Assembly (NCBI GenBank): GCA_003427395.1
Contig: BFEA01000140.1
Location: forward strand, 2,917,344 to 2,973,876
Length of the DNA stretch: 56,533 bases
DNA from: Chara braunii
Taxonomy: Eukaryota > Streptophyta > Charophyceae > Charales > Characeae
Direction: 5' to 3'
Below are positions 1-11,303 of this stretch, piece after piece. The notes under the pieces were generated by a model. It was not told the origin of the DNA, made no database searches, and saw only the letters and a list, made by a program, of their open reading frames with translations. The translations under genes were made by a program, and so were the position numbers. The number at the start of each line of letters is the position of its first letter. Within the stretch, counting starts at the first letter, position 1.

Positions 1-970
1 GAGGACTTTGGCGGGAGGAAGGAGGGAGGAAGGAGGGAGGACTATGGTGGGAGGAAGGAGGGAGGAGGGGGGACTATGGCAGTAGGTACGAGGAGGTAGG
101 AGCAGGACTCTACCGAAGGTAAGAGGTAGGAGCAGAACTCTACCAGAGGTAGGAGGAGGTAGGGGCAGAACTCTACAGAGAAGAAGGAAGAAAGAAGGTG
201 AAGAAGGAAGAAAGAAGGTGAAGAAGGAAGAAAGAAGATGAAGAAGAGGACTATGGCGTCCGAGGAGGACTGTAGAGAATAAGAAGAGGAGGAGGAAGAA
301 GATGAAGAAGAAGAAAGGAAGAAGAAGAAGAAGAAGAAGAGAGGGAGAGAGTAAGAAGAGGAGGAAGAACAAGATGAAGAGGAAGGGAAGGAGGAGGAGG
401 AGGGAGGTAGCCTATGGAGGGAGGAGGGGGAAGGGAGACTGTTGGAGGGAGGGACTATAACGAGGGAGGAGTGGGAAGGGAGACTGATGGAGGGAGGGAC
501 TGTAACGAGGGAGGAGTGGGAAGGGAGACTGATGGAGGAGGCGGCGGGAGGGAGTCTATGGAGGGAGGAGGGAGGCTATGGCAGACGGAGCCGAAGGATA
601 ATCAAGCATTCACTCCCCAAAAAAAAAGATGATCATTTGTTGATGAAGCGCTGTGGTGGAGGAAGAAACAGGGAGGAAGAAGAGGAGAGCAGAAGAAGAA
701 GAAGAAGAAGAAGAAGAAGAAGAAGAAGAGGGCAACAAGAAAGAGAAGAAGAAAAAAAGAACCCATGAAGAATAAGAACAAATAGAAGAAGAAACAACAA
801 AGAAAAAAAAGAAAAGAAGACATAGAAACAATGAAGAAGGAAAAGAACACGATGAAATGGAGGAGAAGAAGAAAAGGAAGAAGAATGAGACAAAACGAAG
901 AAGAACAAACAAAGACGTAGTAGAGATAAAGAAGAAGAAGTAGAAGGGGAAAAAAAAGAAAAGAAGAAGA
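1..970. repeat. GGA/GAA purine-rich low-complexity tract
   Basis: Almost pure A/G on the plus strand: irregular GGA, GAA and GGGAGG motifs, with a short imperfect duplication around 440-540 (units starting GAGGGAGGAGTGGGAAGG). The reading frames here, on either strand, encode only Glu/Arg/Gly or Ser/Phe/Leu runs and are by-products of composition. No gene is supported. Confidence 0.9.
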
Positions 971-1707
971 AGAAAACAAATACTTACCTGAGTTGGCGAT
1001 GGCTGCGCAGGCAGTCTTCGTCAGGGGCGAGGAGGATGGCGTGGATGGATGGCGACGATGGTGGCGCACCGGAGGGCAGCAGGGTGATGATGACGATGGC
1101 TCGACAGGGCGATGATAACGATCGCGCGGACGACCATGGCAGGGCGACAACGGCGGGGAAGCAACGAACTGGTGCGGGGGGGTAGGGCGGAGGGCGCAGG
1201 GCTGCACGGTAAGTCCTCAGATTCGAATTCAAAATCTTGGGACTTCCGCGCCATCGATCAATGCAGATCGACGGCCCAGGTCCCCGAAAAAAAAAACTAC
1301 GAAGCGGGCCCTACCGGACCCGAAAAAAAATTGGGTTGGCCGCCAAAAAAAAAAAACTCCCTCTGGGCCTCCAGCCCGCAGCGCAATTTTTTTTTTTTGA
1401 AGCGATTTGGGGGGCGGCGCTGTGGGGGTCCGGGGACCTGGCCGGGGGGGTCACACGGCCGGGCGCTCCGAGCGCCCTTCCGGGCGACCTGGGGTGGCCC
1501 GGGCACTCGGGCTGGAAAGCTAGTCGCTCACGTCTTTCCCTCTCATAACGTCTTCTTCACAATGTCCATCCCTTCTTCCTCCCTCCTTGCCAGCCTCTCC
1601 TACCTTGGCCTCTTGATCATTTATTTTTCTTCTCCACCTTAGGTTGTTCTTCTCCTTCCTTTCTTCCCTCCTTTCTTTCTCAAACCCTCTCTTACCCCCC
1701 TCTCATT
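971..1707. other. No recognised gene; GC-rich stretch with A/T runs
   Basis: Mixed-composition DNA. Between about 1260 and 1540 it is GC-rich and broken by runs of 8-12 A or T. A plus frame over 1112-1642 has no recognisable domain and looks like chance. Nothing further can be supported. Confidence 0.5.
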
Positions 1708-2700
1708 TTGGGTGCCCCTTCTCACTGGCAAACAGAACCACGGCGACTTCTTGGCTCCCTTTTTCTCTGCCCTGCTTCGTTTCTTGTATCTTCTGAGATG
1801 GCCGTTCCGCCTTCCCTCCTTTCTTCCCTCCTTTCTTTCCTAAGCCCCCTTGTATCCCCCCTCTCCCTTTGCTGGCTCCTCACTGGCAGAGAGAACCACG
1901 ATGACTTCTGTCATCCCTCCTTCTCTGCCCTGCTCGGTTCCTTTGGCTTGCGGGGATGGCTGTGTTTCTCCTTCCTTTCTTCCCTCCTTTCTTCTTTCTT
2001 TTCTCCTTTTTTTTTGTTGTTGTTGTGCAGGCTGAGGTATATGCAGGTCGTACCCTGGCGGCCAGTGCTTTTCTCAAGCCCACTCTTACCGCCTTTTCTC
2101 TTTGCCTGCCCCTTCTCACCGGCAATGAGAGCCACAACAGCTTCTTTCCTCCCTCTTTCTCTGCCCTGCTACGTTTCGTCTACTCACTGGGATGGCTGCT
2201 TCTCCCTCCTTTCATCCCTCCTATCTTTCTCAAAATTAGAAGGTGCCTCCCTTAACCCCATTTTCCCTTACCCCCCCCCTTTCCCTTTGCCGACCCCTTT
2301 TCACCTGCAAAGAGAGCCACAGCGACTTCTTTCCTCCCTCTTTCTCTGCACTGCTGCATTTCTTCTACGTCCTGGCCCCTGGGATGACCTTTTTTTTTTT
2401 TTTTTTTTTTTTAACAAAACAGACTCTGAGCCTGATGGTTCTGGCTGCTTATCCTTTCTCGGGAGCATCAGACCAGTTCCTAGTCCACCGGCAAGTCCAA
2501 AGAATTCATTTCTTCTATGTTCCGGGATGGATGTTTTTTCTTCCTTTCTTCCCTCCTTTCTTTCGCAATCCCTCGCTTACCACATTTTCTGTTTGCCTGC
2601 CCCTTCTCACTGGCAACGACAACCACACCAATTTCTTTCCTCCCTGTTTCTCTGTCCTGTTACTTTGCTTCTACTCCGGATGACTGTTCCCGTTGCAATC
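1708..2700 (+). repeat. Irregular pyrimidine-rich repeats, at least five copies
   Basis: A core that reads roughly CCCCTTCTCACTGGCAA, then a GAGAACCAC-like stretch, then CCTCCCTCTTTCTCTGCCCTGCT recurs at about 1714, 1875, 2110, 2295 and 2600. Spacing is uneven (about 160, 235, 185 and 305 bp). The copies are separated by C/T-rich spacers, including a T-run at 2391-2412. The 385-codon plus frame over 1708-2865 is a consequence of stop-poor C/T repeats. No motif supports a protein. Confidence 0.65.
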
Positions 2701-3240
2701 CGTGATACTACGGTGGAAGGTTGGGGGCTGAAGTGTTTCATGGCCACTCCCAGCCTCCTCCTGGCCTGCTACCAGAGTGCCCCACCCCATCTCTCCCTCA
2801 TATATCAGTGCGATCTGGGGAAGGCACTACCGTCTTCGGTCGAAGAGAATGCCTGGTCAGTATAGCTGTATGTGGGGCAACGTTACGTCCAGATGAGGCA
2901 GTTGTGAAAATTCCTTATGATATGCCAGATGCAGCGACAATGACCGGGTGTTCTTTTCAGCTGAAGTTGGTTGGGAGTCTTGGGACACCGTCGTTTAAAA
3001 CTTTGAGCTTTGAACTCCAAAAGTTTTTAACCACTAATCAATCTCAGCAGGCACAGTTTCGTCTCCTTCTCGGTTGGTTGCAACATTTTTTGCTTACCAG
3101 TTTTTCCAGTCACCGTGAATCCGGGCTTGTAGCTCATCAGTCTGTCATGCTTTTTATTTTTTTTTTAATGCTAAATTTTATCGCAATTCCTTTTCAGAGC
3201 TCTTGGACTGATTTCACTCACACATTCACGTGATGGTCCT
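2701..3240 (+). other. Less repetitive stretch, possible exon relic, unrecognised
   Basis: Composition becomes more balanced here. The plus frame over 2721-3233 gives a plausible-looking peptide in its middle (about 2870-3060) but matches no family I can name, has no clear start context and ends in a low-complexity Phe/Leu stretch. It could be an exon fragment or chance. I assign no function. Confidence 0.2.
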
Positions 3241-4060
3241 CCTCCTCCCATTGCTGCTGCTGCTGCTGCTTCGCCTGCATTCCCTCCTTTACCAGCCCCT
3301 CCACAGTGTCCATATCTAGTCCTTTTCCATCAATGCCTGAGAGGACTGGTCCCCTCTTTAAATAGAATAATAGCGAAAATAGAATTTGCCCAAAAATGAG
3401 GACCTAAACCAATCATCAATTTATCATATCTTGCGCCAGAATGACATGCGTAAATTACTTAATTGTGAAATGGTCCAAAACTTTGAAAATTGGAACAAAA
3501 AAACAAACAGAAGAGGCGACATCTGGCTGTGAGAGTGCCACCTACTACCACCGTAGTCTGCCATTTTGTGATGGACAACCTCATTCCCAGTGCTGCTTTC
3601 TGATTGGAGATTTGTGCAAGAGCTGCAGTGCCTAAAGGGGTGCATGAGGTGCTTAGGAAATAGCTTTGAAAGTTTCAGGTCAGAGCTGGAATCTTCGTGT
3701 ATCGGTCCCCTCCTGGAAACAAAGAGTGAAAAAATAGAGAGGGAAAAAAACACAAGTCGCATGCCGAAAACAAAAAAAAAAGCAATTTCTCAGGGTCAAA
3801 TCAACGAAATCGCAGGAACGAACCAATAAATCTTATATATACGAGTGGACCTGCCGCAGCTGTCGCGAAGTTGCGGGAAAAACAAAGCAGTCGTAATCTC
3901 ACATAGTCCAAAGATTGAGAGGCGGGAAAAAGAAAAAAGAGTCAAAATTTCTGCAAAGCAACCCCCTCTTCTTTCCTCCATCACCGCATGTGTGCGCGCT
4001 GTGTCTGCGCGGTCCAATCGCGGCCCCTCCTCCTGCTCGCCGTCCCTCCTCCATTGCCGC
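3241..4060. other. No recognised gene
   Basis: Contains a short (GCT)n run near 3252-3270 and otherwise unremarkable sequence. The reading frames on both strands are below 115 codons and none resembles a known family. Confidence 0.4.
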
Positions 4061-4733
4061 AGTTGTTGCCGTGCCCATGAGGGTCGCTGCCATCATCATT
4101 AGGATCACTCCTTCCTCCTCTGCTCGCATCCTCGATCCTCCTCCAGCCGTCATCATTTTTGTCCTACTCCTCCCCTTCTCCCGACCTCCTCTCCCTTGTG
4201 CGACCTCCTCCTCCCCCTCCTGTGACCTCCTGCTTGTCCTTGCACGACTTGCTCCTCCCCCTTGCCCCCTCGCACATCATCTTCCGACCACCTCCTCCCC
4301 CTCGCCCCCTCGCACATCATCTTCCAACCTCCTCCTCCCCCCCGCGCGACCTCCTCGTCCCCCTCTTCCCACCTCCTACCCATCGCGTGACCTCCCCTCT
4401 CCCCCCTCATGCGACCTCTCCTTTCCCTCGCACGACCTCCTCCCCCTCTTCCGACCTCCTCCCCCTCTTCCGACCTCCTCCCCCTCTTCCGACCTCCTCT
4501 CCCTTGCATGACTGCCTCCTCCCCCTGAAACATCCTCTCCCCATCTCCTCATCCTCCTTCCCCCTCGCACGACCTCCTCCTTGCATGGCCTCCTCCGTCC
4601 CCTCTGATGTCCTCTTCATACCTCCTCCTCTCCCTCGACCTCCTCCAGACTCTGTTCCGACCTGAGGCTCCTCCACTTGCACGATGTTTTCCTCCCCCTC
4701 GCAATCTCCTCCTTCCCCTCTTCTGACCTCCTC

Positions 4734-4800
<67 letters not shown>

Positions 4801-5035
4801 AGAGAGAAAGAGAGTTTACAGCGATCGTTCCCCCTCGCATGTTCTCTTCCCAACCTCCTCCTCTCCCTCATGCGACCTCCTCCAAACTCTCTTCGGACCT
4901 CCTCCTCCACTTGCGCGATGTCCTCCCCCCTGCAACCTCCTCCTACCCCTCTTCCGACCTCCTCCCACTTGCACAACCTCCTCCTCCCCCTCATGCGACC
5001 TCCTCCCACTCTCCAAACGGCGCCCGAATAGAAGC
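4061..5035. repeat. C/T-rich tract with 19-bp minisatellite and (TG)n
   Basis: Dominated by CCTCCTCCCC and CGACCTCCTC motifs. A 19-bp unit (CCTCCTCCCCCTCTTCCGA) is repeated about 3.5 times at 4436-4498. A (TG)n run of about 60 bp occupies 4736-4797. Frames through here are Ser/Pro-rich artefacts. Confidence 0.8.
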
Positions 5036-5085
5036 ATGCGAAAAACTTGTATCCCCAACATCCACACCGTCCCTCACATGTATGT

Positions 5086-5086
<1 letters not shown>

Positions 5087-5160
<74 letters not shown>
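5087..5160. repeat. Compound (TG)n(AG)n microsatellite
   Basis: About 25 bp of TG repeats run directly into about 48 bp of AG repeats. The following 5161-5490 holds no recognisable gene. Confidence 0.95.
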
Positions 5161-5162
<2 letters not shown>

Positions 5163-5490
5163 CATGGCGATCATTCCCGACAACAACACTTGACCCCACC
5201 CTGCGATGTTCCACCATAACGCTTCCAGTTTCGAGCCCTCCTAGCATCGAAAAAAACCGGCGTTGACTTTTTGCTCACTCCCCTTCGTTGGCTCCTGCTT
5301 GGCCAGCGGCGCCTGCACAAACCCACAACCTTTCCAGCACACGCGCTTTGCTCCTGGCACCGCACAGGCACCTCACTCGGGCCGCTTTGTGGGCCAACCA
5401 CGGGCCTGCTGTACGACGCCGAATTTCGTTGGGCCCAATGGGAAGCATCACATCAGGCCCTTTGCAGTTTTTAAGAGTATACAGATATTA

Positions 5491-5605
5491 TCAAACAGAG
5501 CTGCCCGGTAAACCGTAGGCACAGAGGGAGAAGAGGACAACAAATGAGGGGCTGTGACATATTGTTTCATCGGAGTTTCACGGACTCATCAGGAGGCTGA
5601 ACCCT
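5491..5605 (-). mobile_element. Retrozyme-like terminal repeat, copy 1 (broken hammerhead)
   Basis: About 115 bp of the family that recurs at 31.0, 31.4, 40.0 and 40.5 kb: plus-strand start TCAAACAGAGCTGCCCGG, a G/A-rich middle, then the complement of a hammerhead. On the minus strand the core CTGATGA (5586-5592) and GAAA (5565-5568) are present. Stem II has a mismatch. The copy stops at about 5605, one or two bases from the predicted self-cleavage site, and AT-rich sequence follows. The 5' arm of stem III is absent, so it should be inactive. Confidence 0.7.
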
Positions 5606-5653
5606 ATATACGATAGATATATGATTCACAATGTGACAATATATATATATACT

Positions 5654-5756
5654 GTCAAACAGAGCTGCTCGGTAAACCGTAAGCAGAGGGGGAGACGAGG
5701 ACAACGAACGAGGGCTTGTGACAAATTGTTTCATGAGAGTTTCACTGACTCATCAG
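5654..5756 (-). mobile_element. Retrozyme-like terminal repeat, copy 2 (truncated)
   Basis: Second copy of the same repeat between (TA)n tracts. The CTGATGA core survives (revcomp at 5750-5756), but stem II is degenerate. Everything 5' of the core on the minus strand (stem I and the stem III arm) is replaced by TATATA. Confidence 0.65.
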
Positions 5757-5767
5757 TATATATATAT

Positions 5768-5850
5768 GACGAAACAGTTTGTCACAGCCCCTCGTTTGTT
5801 GTCCTCTTCTCTCTCTCTGCCTACGGTTTACCGGGCAGTTCTATTTGTGA

Positions 5851-5853
<3 letters not shown>
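5768..5853 (+). mobile_element. Retrozyme-like terminal repeat, copy 3 (inverted)
   Basis: Plus-strand orientation, so it lies head to head with copy 2. It begins inside the hammerhead, at the 3' half of stem II (GACGAAACAGTTTGTC), and runs through the C/T-rich middle to TTTGTGACGATATATA. Together copies 2 and 3 form an imperfect inverted repeat. Confidence 0.65.

Positions 5854-5886
<33 letters not shown>
5853..5886. repeat. (TA)n microsatellite
   Basis: About 34 bp of uninterrupted TA between two copies of the ribozyme-bearing repeat. The same pairing with TA tracts is seen at every other copy of this family in the window. Confidence 0.95.
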
Positions 5887-5887
<1 letters not shown>

Positions 5888-5888
<1 letters not shown>

Positions 5889-5950
5889 CCCGTCGTTTGT
5901 AGTCCTGTTTCCCTCTTTGCCTGCGGTTTTCCGGGAAGCTCTGTTTGACG
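5888..5950 (+). mobile_element. Retrozyme-like terminal repeat, copy 4 (fragment)
   Basis: Plus-oriented fragment with only the distal two thirds of the repeat (CGTCGTTTGTAGTCCTG through GCTCTGTTTGACGATATATA). The hammerhead portion is missing. The following 5951-6120 is unassigned and abuts the giant gypsy element. Confidence 0.55.
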
Positions 5951-6120
5951 ATATATATAGTCATCGTCCTGTCATCCCATATTTTCTTGTGTTGCTTTCC
6001 TCCTTTGTAGGGGGTATTTCGTTTTACGGACCTACTGTATGGTTCCGTTTTTTTAACTATGGATATGGTAGAATTTGTTTTGGTGATCTTATCTGTATCC
6101 CGGTTGGTTTGGTCCCGTTG

Positions 6121-9100
6121 TGAGGAAACCCTGTGGAGGGGCACCTGCTGTTCGCTGAAGCCAAGGGCCACGGCGCCTGTCACCTCGCCGCGCCCGCTTC
6201 AGAGGTCCTCAGCGACTAGCAGGGTCGTTAATTTGCCTTACCTGTCAAATTCCCTGCTCACGGGGAAGTATTAACCCTTCCTCTTTGATCCGCAAAAACG
6301 GATCGAATTCATCTTTCTCAATGGAAGGCTCCCCGTTGCCCAACGCAGCTTAGATTATGGTTAGGATTCGTTCATACAAGTCTGGTGTTTTGCTTTTGCT
6401 CTCTTCACTCTTCATCAACCCAGGGAAAACGGAAAATCACACAATTTGAACAACTTCACGATTGAAGACAATATTATTCAAGAATAAAGCAATGAAGGGT
6501 AGCTAACTCTCCGATGGCTGATAGAGCAAACCAACGAAATCACTTCTCTTGCCCCCTTTTATTTTGTCTTCACCTACACACTTCCTGTGGACTTGTCAGT
6601 GGGTCAGGCCGTCAGGCTCACCAATCAGATCTGTCAAAATGCCTGTTCACTGGAGTTCAATGAGCCAATCAGTCAGTTTCATTAAACAGGTCTTTCAAAA
6701 TATGCTGTTCGCAGAGTTCTGCGGCCAAGCGGTCAAGTGGGGGCAAATATTAAATGAAATAACCCCGCTTGCTCGATAGAAGGCTCAACTTTACTACTAT
6801 ATTTTAAAGACTTACAAAAATCGATTAGCAAATTTGATTTCCAAGCAGAGCCTGAACCGATCAATTGAACAAAGCTTCTTGATCTCTATAAACACGAGAC
6901 AGTCCCCTCTGCTCGGATGGGATGAAGCAGGGGTTTCACAAAATTAAAGTCCGCGGCCTGTCTCTGGCTCGCCTGGCGTCATAGGAGCAGTGTAGAACAG
7001 AAATATAGGCCAATGAACAATTACTTTGTCGTTTTTTTCAAGTGAGCAGTCTTCAGCGGGGAGAGAGCGCAGCTCTCGATTGAATGCCTGTAGCGAGTGA
7101 CGAGCTGAAAAGTCACGACACTCCTAGCTTGGCAGTTTCAGACTCATCAACGCTCGTATCACACCTGATTGGGTTCTCACNGNGGTTCGGCTGAGATCAN
7201 TTACTACAGATCCTCAGTATTTTCTCCAGTTCCCCCGTGCCCTCGTGTTATGCCATTACATTACTTTCTGACACATCCCTTTTACCTTCTCCCCCATAAA
7301 GGTCACTTAGGCATTCAGACACTTTCCGTCATGACGACTCCGCAACGGTNCGCGTGAGTGGCCAGTCTGAGATAAAGCCAGCACCACTATCGTCCCTTCT
7401 GAGTCTTCCCTCGTCGCCCTTCCTCTTCACATTCACTCACTGGCGAGTTTAAACTTGATGGGGCCTGCACATTTTCCCGTACCGTTCTGCAGGGAGCGAG
7501 CGCCCGGTTCCTTTTTGTTCCCCTTTCCCTGCGAACCCCTCTCTCCCCTTCACTACGCCAGGCTGAGCACGTCCGTTTCATAGAACCCCTCAAAAGCCTC
7601 TTTCTCGGACTCTTCCTAGTGTGGTAGAACCCCTCAAAAGCCTCTTTCTCGGACTCTTCCTATTGTGTGGCCGCAGTCAGCAGCCCGTGGCCACGCGAAG
7701 ACATACTTCAGTAATAAATTAACGATGACGCTATTAAATGTGAAATAACTATAGCATCAGCAATGAATTTAATGATGATGCTATATCCTTACCTCCCTTT
7801 CCAACAACCCGGGACGGGTTCACACTCGAAAACGCTCGTTGACACTCGTCACCTTCGATGTCCTTCTCGAACCTTCACGAAGTCAATCTCTTTTGCGAAC
7901 GACGGCGAGCGGCCCCGCCGGATTGAATCACCAGCGGTAAGCTTAGATCTCACTGTCACGTTTCACTGCATCGTAAAGACCGCCTCGATAATCTGAGGCA
8001 ATGTTTGCTGTTTAATCTTCAGCGGAGTCTAGCACTATCATCAGCAGCGATACTGCTGTCTCTTTTCAGTGAACTGGCTCAATCACTCGCGACAGTGCTC
8101 GCAGTCACCCTTCAGAGAGCCGGTTTATCAACAGGGACAATGGCAAACTTTCTCCCTTCACTCCCACCCACTGTGCGTGATTGCGTCAGGACGGCAGTGG
8201 GAGGTGGGCGCCTTGCATGCCAAATCCCTTTGCCCGTTCCTCTGCACTCTTCAGAACTGTCACCTCGCATAGGCCGGGCACGCCTGACGCACTAACTGTC
8301 GCCCCGGCGTGCGCACCTGAGCACCAATCTTCTCTCGTCCTCCGCTCCTTGTAGCGCTCGTCGGTCAACTGTGCAGGTGCTACGAACGTCTGGCACACAG
8401 GGACGGCTCTGTCCCCTCGCCGCCGGGGTGCTCTCCCCTTCGTTCACCTCTCCTCCTTCGCGCGTAACCGCCTTGCTCATCCCGCCTGCATCAAACCCCG
8501 GGTATCGCTGGGAACGCCTGGCACATTACCCCCAGTCTCTTCCTCCCCGTCCCGTAACCACTCGCGTCTCCGTGCTAGAGCGCCCGCACGACTCGCGCGT
8601 CGCGTAACCGAATCACGATAGTTGGCGGTGCACGCCTGGCTCACCTCCTCTCTCCCACGAACGCTCTTCACTCGCTCCCGTGAACGCTCACTGCACATTC
8701 ACACACTCCCCCTCCTGCGAGTCATGCCCGCGCATAACTGAATCGCGGCGCGGGCAGCATACACCTGCCTCGCCCGTAGCCAACCGTCGAAGCAGGTCGG
8801 GTACCCCATGCATGTCTTCAGACCGCCTGCCCTGCAACCGCCTGCCTTCATTTGCTAAGCGTTGGGTACACCTTGCATACCCCCCTTTTTCGTTGCTGGT
8901 CTCTCTTATATCCTGTTCGCGCAGCTCCTCTTTGGTTTGGCCTTTTTGCCGCAGAGGGCTGCTCGTTCGGGTGGCCGGCTTCTGCCAAAAGGAGGGTGGA
9001 AAACGCAAGGAAGACTCCCCGGGACAAATGTCGTGGCAGATAGCCGTATACCAGTCAGCTCGATAGCCATGGCCGGTCCAAGCCTGTGAATCTAGTAGCA

Positions 9101-10394
9101 AGCCAAGTTGGCGTAAAGCAGTGGACTGCTGCTGTCCCATTTTAACCAGGGTATCATACCAGTGATCTCTAACGTCAGGCTACCGATTGCCATGCTTGTC
9201 CGAGCTCAACCTCTTTTTCCCTTTGCCTTGAGTTCACCCCCAGCACCTGCCTTTCAGTCTCGAGCAAGCGGACTGCAGCTACCAGGCTTCCATCCTCAGG
9301 CTGGCAGCCCGGTCCATCGGCCCATTTCAGGCCATGAATTTGGGTACCATTTCAGAGGGAGCTCCAGTCGTGGGCGTACCTGCCGATACAGCCTCCAAAT
9401 TTGCAGCAATAGACCTCCTCAGTAATCCAGCTTCGAGTACTGGTTTGAGTAACAGGGCTACAGGATTCAATCGTAGTGTCCTGGCTCCGTATAGAACTAG
9501 CCGATGCCGGCCCAAGGACCATCCTCAACAGAAATGGCAGGCTGCTGTGTCGTACCTTCACCGGGCCCGGAATAATTCTTTCGAGTTGCCGAGTCGCACC
9601 GTGTCAATTCCGAGCTAAGCCCCTACCTGAAATAGCCGACTTGATCTGCAGTAGCCAGTACCATATCGGAACTGAGCCAGTACCGTCCCGATGTCAAGTC
9701 AATACCTAACCCGATGAATGTCAAATACCGTGGAGTGCCAGAGTTCCGTAACAATACCAATCATGAAAACGTGTCGACGTCCAGGCAATACCAAGCCTGA
9801 AATAAGCCGGAGCCGAACCAATGCCATACCATAGGATGCTACAACCCAGTAAAGACACCGAACCCGAAATATGTCGATGTCGAACCAGCACCCAGGCAGA
9901 CGAAAGTCGAATGCCGTAGAGTTCCGGAGTTCCGTAATAATACCGAATCTGAAAGTGATACAACGAAGTGTACCAAGTCGATGCTGATTATCAAACTTGA
10001 GCGTGAAGTATGTCGAGTAACGTAGAATATCGCAACCTGGTGATAATACCGAATCTCAGATATGTCCATGTCGAGCCAATACCGACTCATGTCGCTGCCG
10101 CGGCGTTACCGAACCTGAAAACGATGTCGTGAAGTGTACCATGACGACGTTGAACCAATATCGAGCCTGAAACACGCAGAGTACCGTAGAATGCGACACC
10201 TTAGTAGTAGTACCGAACCTGATATATGTCGACGGCGAGTTAAACTCGATCCTAGAATAATCAACTGTAGAACGAATATCGAGCCTGAAATACGTCGGCC
10301 ATCGTTGAATGTCGAAAAACGTGAATGTCGCCGAACCTCTCGGAACTATGTATCCGCACCGAGCCAAATACCATACCGTCGACCCAAGGTAGCA
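6121..10394 (-). repeat. 3' LTR of the giant gypsy element (4274 bp)
   Basis: Starts TGAGGAAACC and ends GGTAGCA on the plus strand, giving the TG...CA ends expected of LTRs. It aligns along its length with 24692-28702. About 1 kb (roughly 6371-7407) is identical by eye to the other LTR, apart from Ns at 7181, 7183, 7200 and 7350, whereas the flanking parts differ at many sites. A 44-bp tandem duplication (7581-7624 and 7625-7668) exists only in this copy. The outer part, about 9640-10380, is a degenerate array of short units containing ACCGAACCTGAAA and ATGTCGATGTCGA. Short frames inside the LTR have no recognisable product. Confidence 0.93.
7581..7668. repeat. 44-bp tandem duplication private to the 3' LTR
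   Basis: TAGAACCCCTCAAAAGCC and the bases after it occur twice in a row here, but only once at the matching place of the other LTR (near 26152). The duplication therefore arose after insertion. Confidence 0.85.
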
Positions 10395-10404
10395 CCCCCC
10401 CCTT
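10395..10404 (-). promoter_or_regulatory. Polypurine tract next to the 3' LTR
   Basis: Eight C then TT on the plus strand, that is AAGGGGGGGG on the element strand, immediately followed by the LTR start TGCTACC. This is the position and composition expected of the primer for plus-strand DNA synthesis. It also fixes the LTR boundary at 10394. Confidence 0.85.
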
Positions 10405-11303
10405 ATGCTGTCCACGCGACCCCTGCTCTCAGAACGTCCCAACTGCGGTGATGTTAGTAATCAAGCAACCCAGGGAAAGCGACGTAGGGAATCTCGGCCA
10501 TAGGCAGAAGTGAAAAACCGTTGGAATCCAGAGAAAATGATCAATCGAGGGTCATTGCTGATGGAGGGTAATCGAGGCGAAATTAGGCCAATCTCCCAAT
10601 AGTCATGGGTTCCCGTCCCTCTCATCGTTTTTAATCATTCTTCGTTTTCCTTAATTCTATTGTCGAAAATAGTAAATTAATCGTAAATTCCCCAAAATTA
10701 ACTTCCGAGAAAGTTTAAATAAATGGCCGAATTTCTTTTGTTTCTTTTCTCTTTTACCATCTTTAATCTTTTTCTATGTTTTTATTTTCATTGTCGGGAA
10801 CATAAAATAACAAGGGTATTTCCCATTAGAATAGATGCCGTGAAAAATAAAGAAATTGAGGGATATTATGGTTTTCTCTTCTCCCTTACTGGTCTTAATC
10901 CCTTTTTCCCATCTTTAATTATGGTACTAAAGTAGAAAAAATATTTGAGGCGTCATTTCAGCCCCGGTCGTATGCTGGAAAAACGTTGCGGCGAGGTCAG
11001 TTCCCGCGATGCCTCTCCGCGGCGGGCCATCCCACGTCTAGGCTCGGAACAGCCAGAAATGACGGTCTCTAGATGGGTCGTGTGCGGCCACCCATCTTGC
11101 TATCTTTGAGGGCTACTCGTAAGGTTCAGTGTGCCCAAAGTCAGGGGCGCCCTGAACTCCCATAATCTTTGCTGCCTGGTCAACCCGGAGCACCGTCAAA
11201 ACACGGACTTGTCCACAGATTTTAGGCGGCGCACTGGTTGTGGCCGCGTGACAGTTAGCCCGGACCTCTTCTCGACGCCCCCGTCGAGCCCTAACCACTT
11301 ACG
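10405..11303. other. 3' untranslated internal region of the gypsy element
   Basis: About 900 bp between the polypurine tract and the last coding frame. The part at 10600-10940 is AT-rich. No domain is recognisable on either strand. Confidence 0.6.

Noticed and set aside
602-1207. 201-codon minus-strand frame rich in Phe, Leu and Ser
   Set aside because: Pure consequence of the GAA/AAG-rich plus strand.
1708-2865. 385-codon plus-strand frame with Ser/Phe/Leu-rich segments, looking at first like a membrane or secreted protein
   Set aside because: It follows irregular pyrimidine-rich DNA repeats that are poor in stops, and it has no domain or start context.
3139-3150. CTCATCAG motif as another hammerhead core complement
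   Set aside because: No GAAA partner and no pairing stems nearby.
4736-4797. (TG)n tract as a regulatory Z-DNA element
   Set aside because: Simple microsatellite in low-complexity surroundings with no gene close by.
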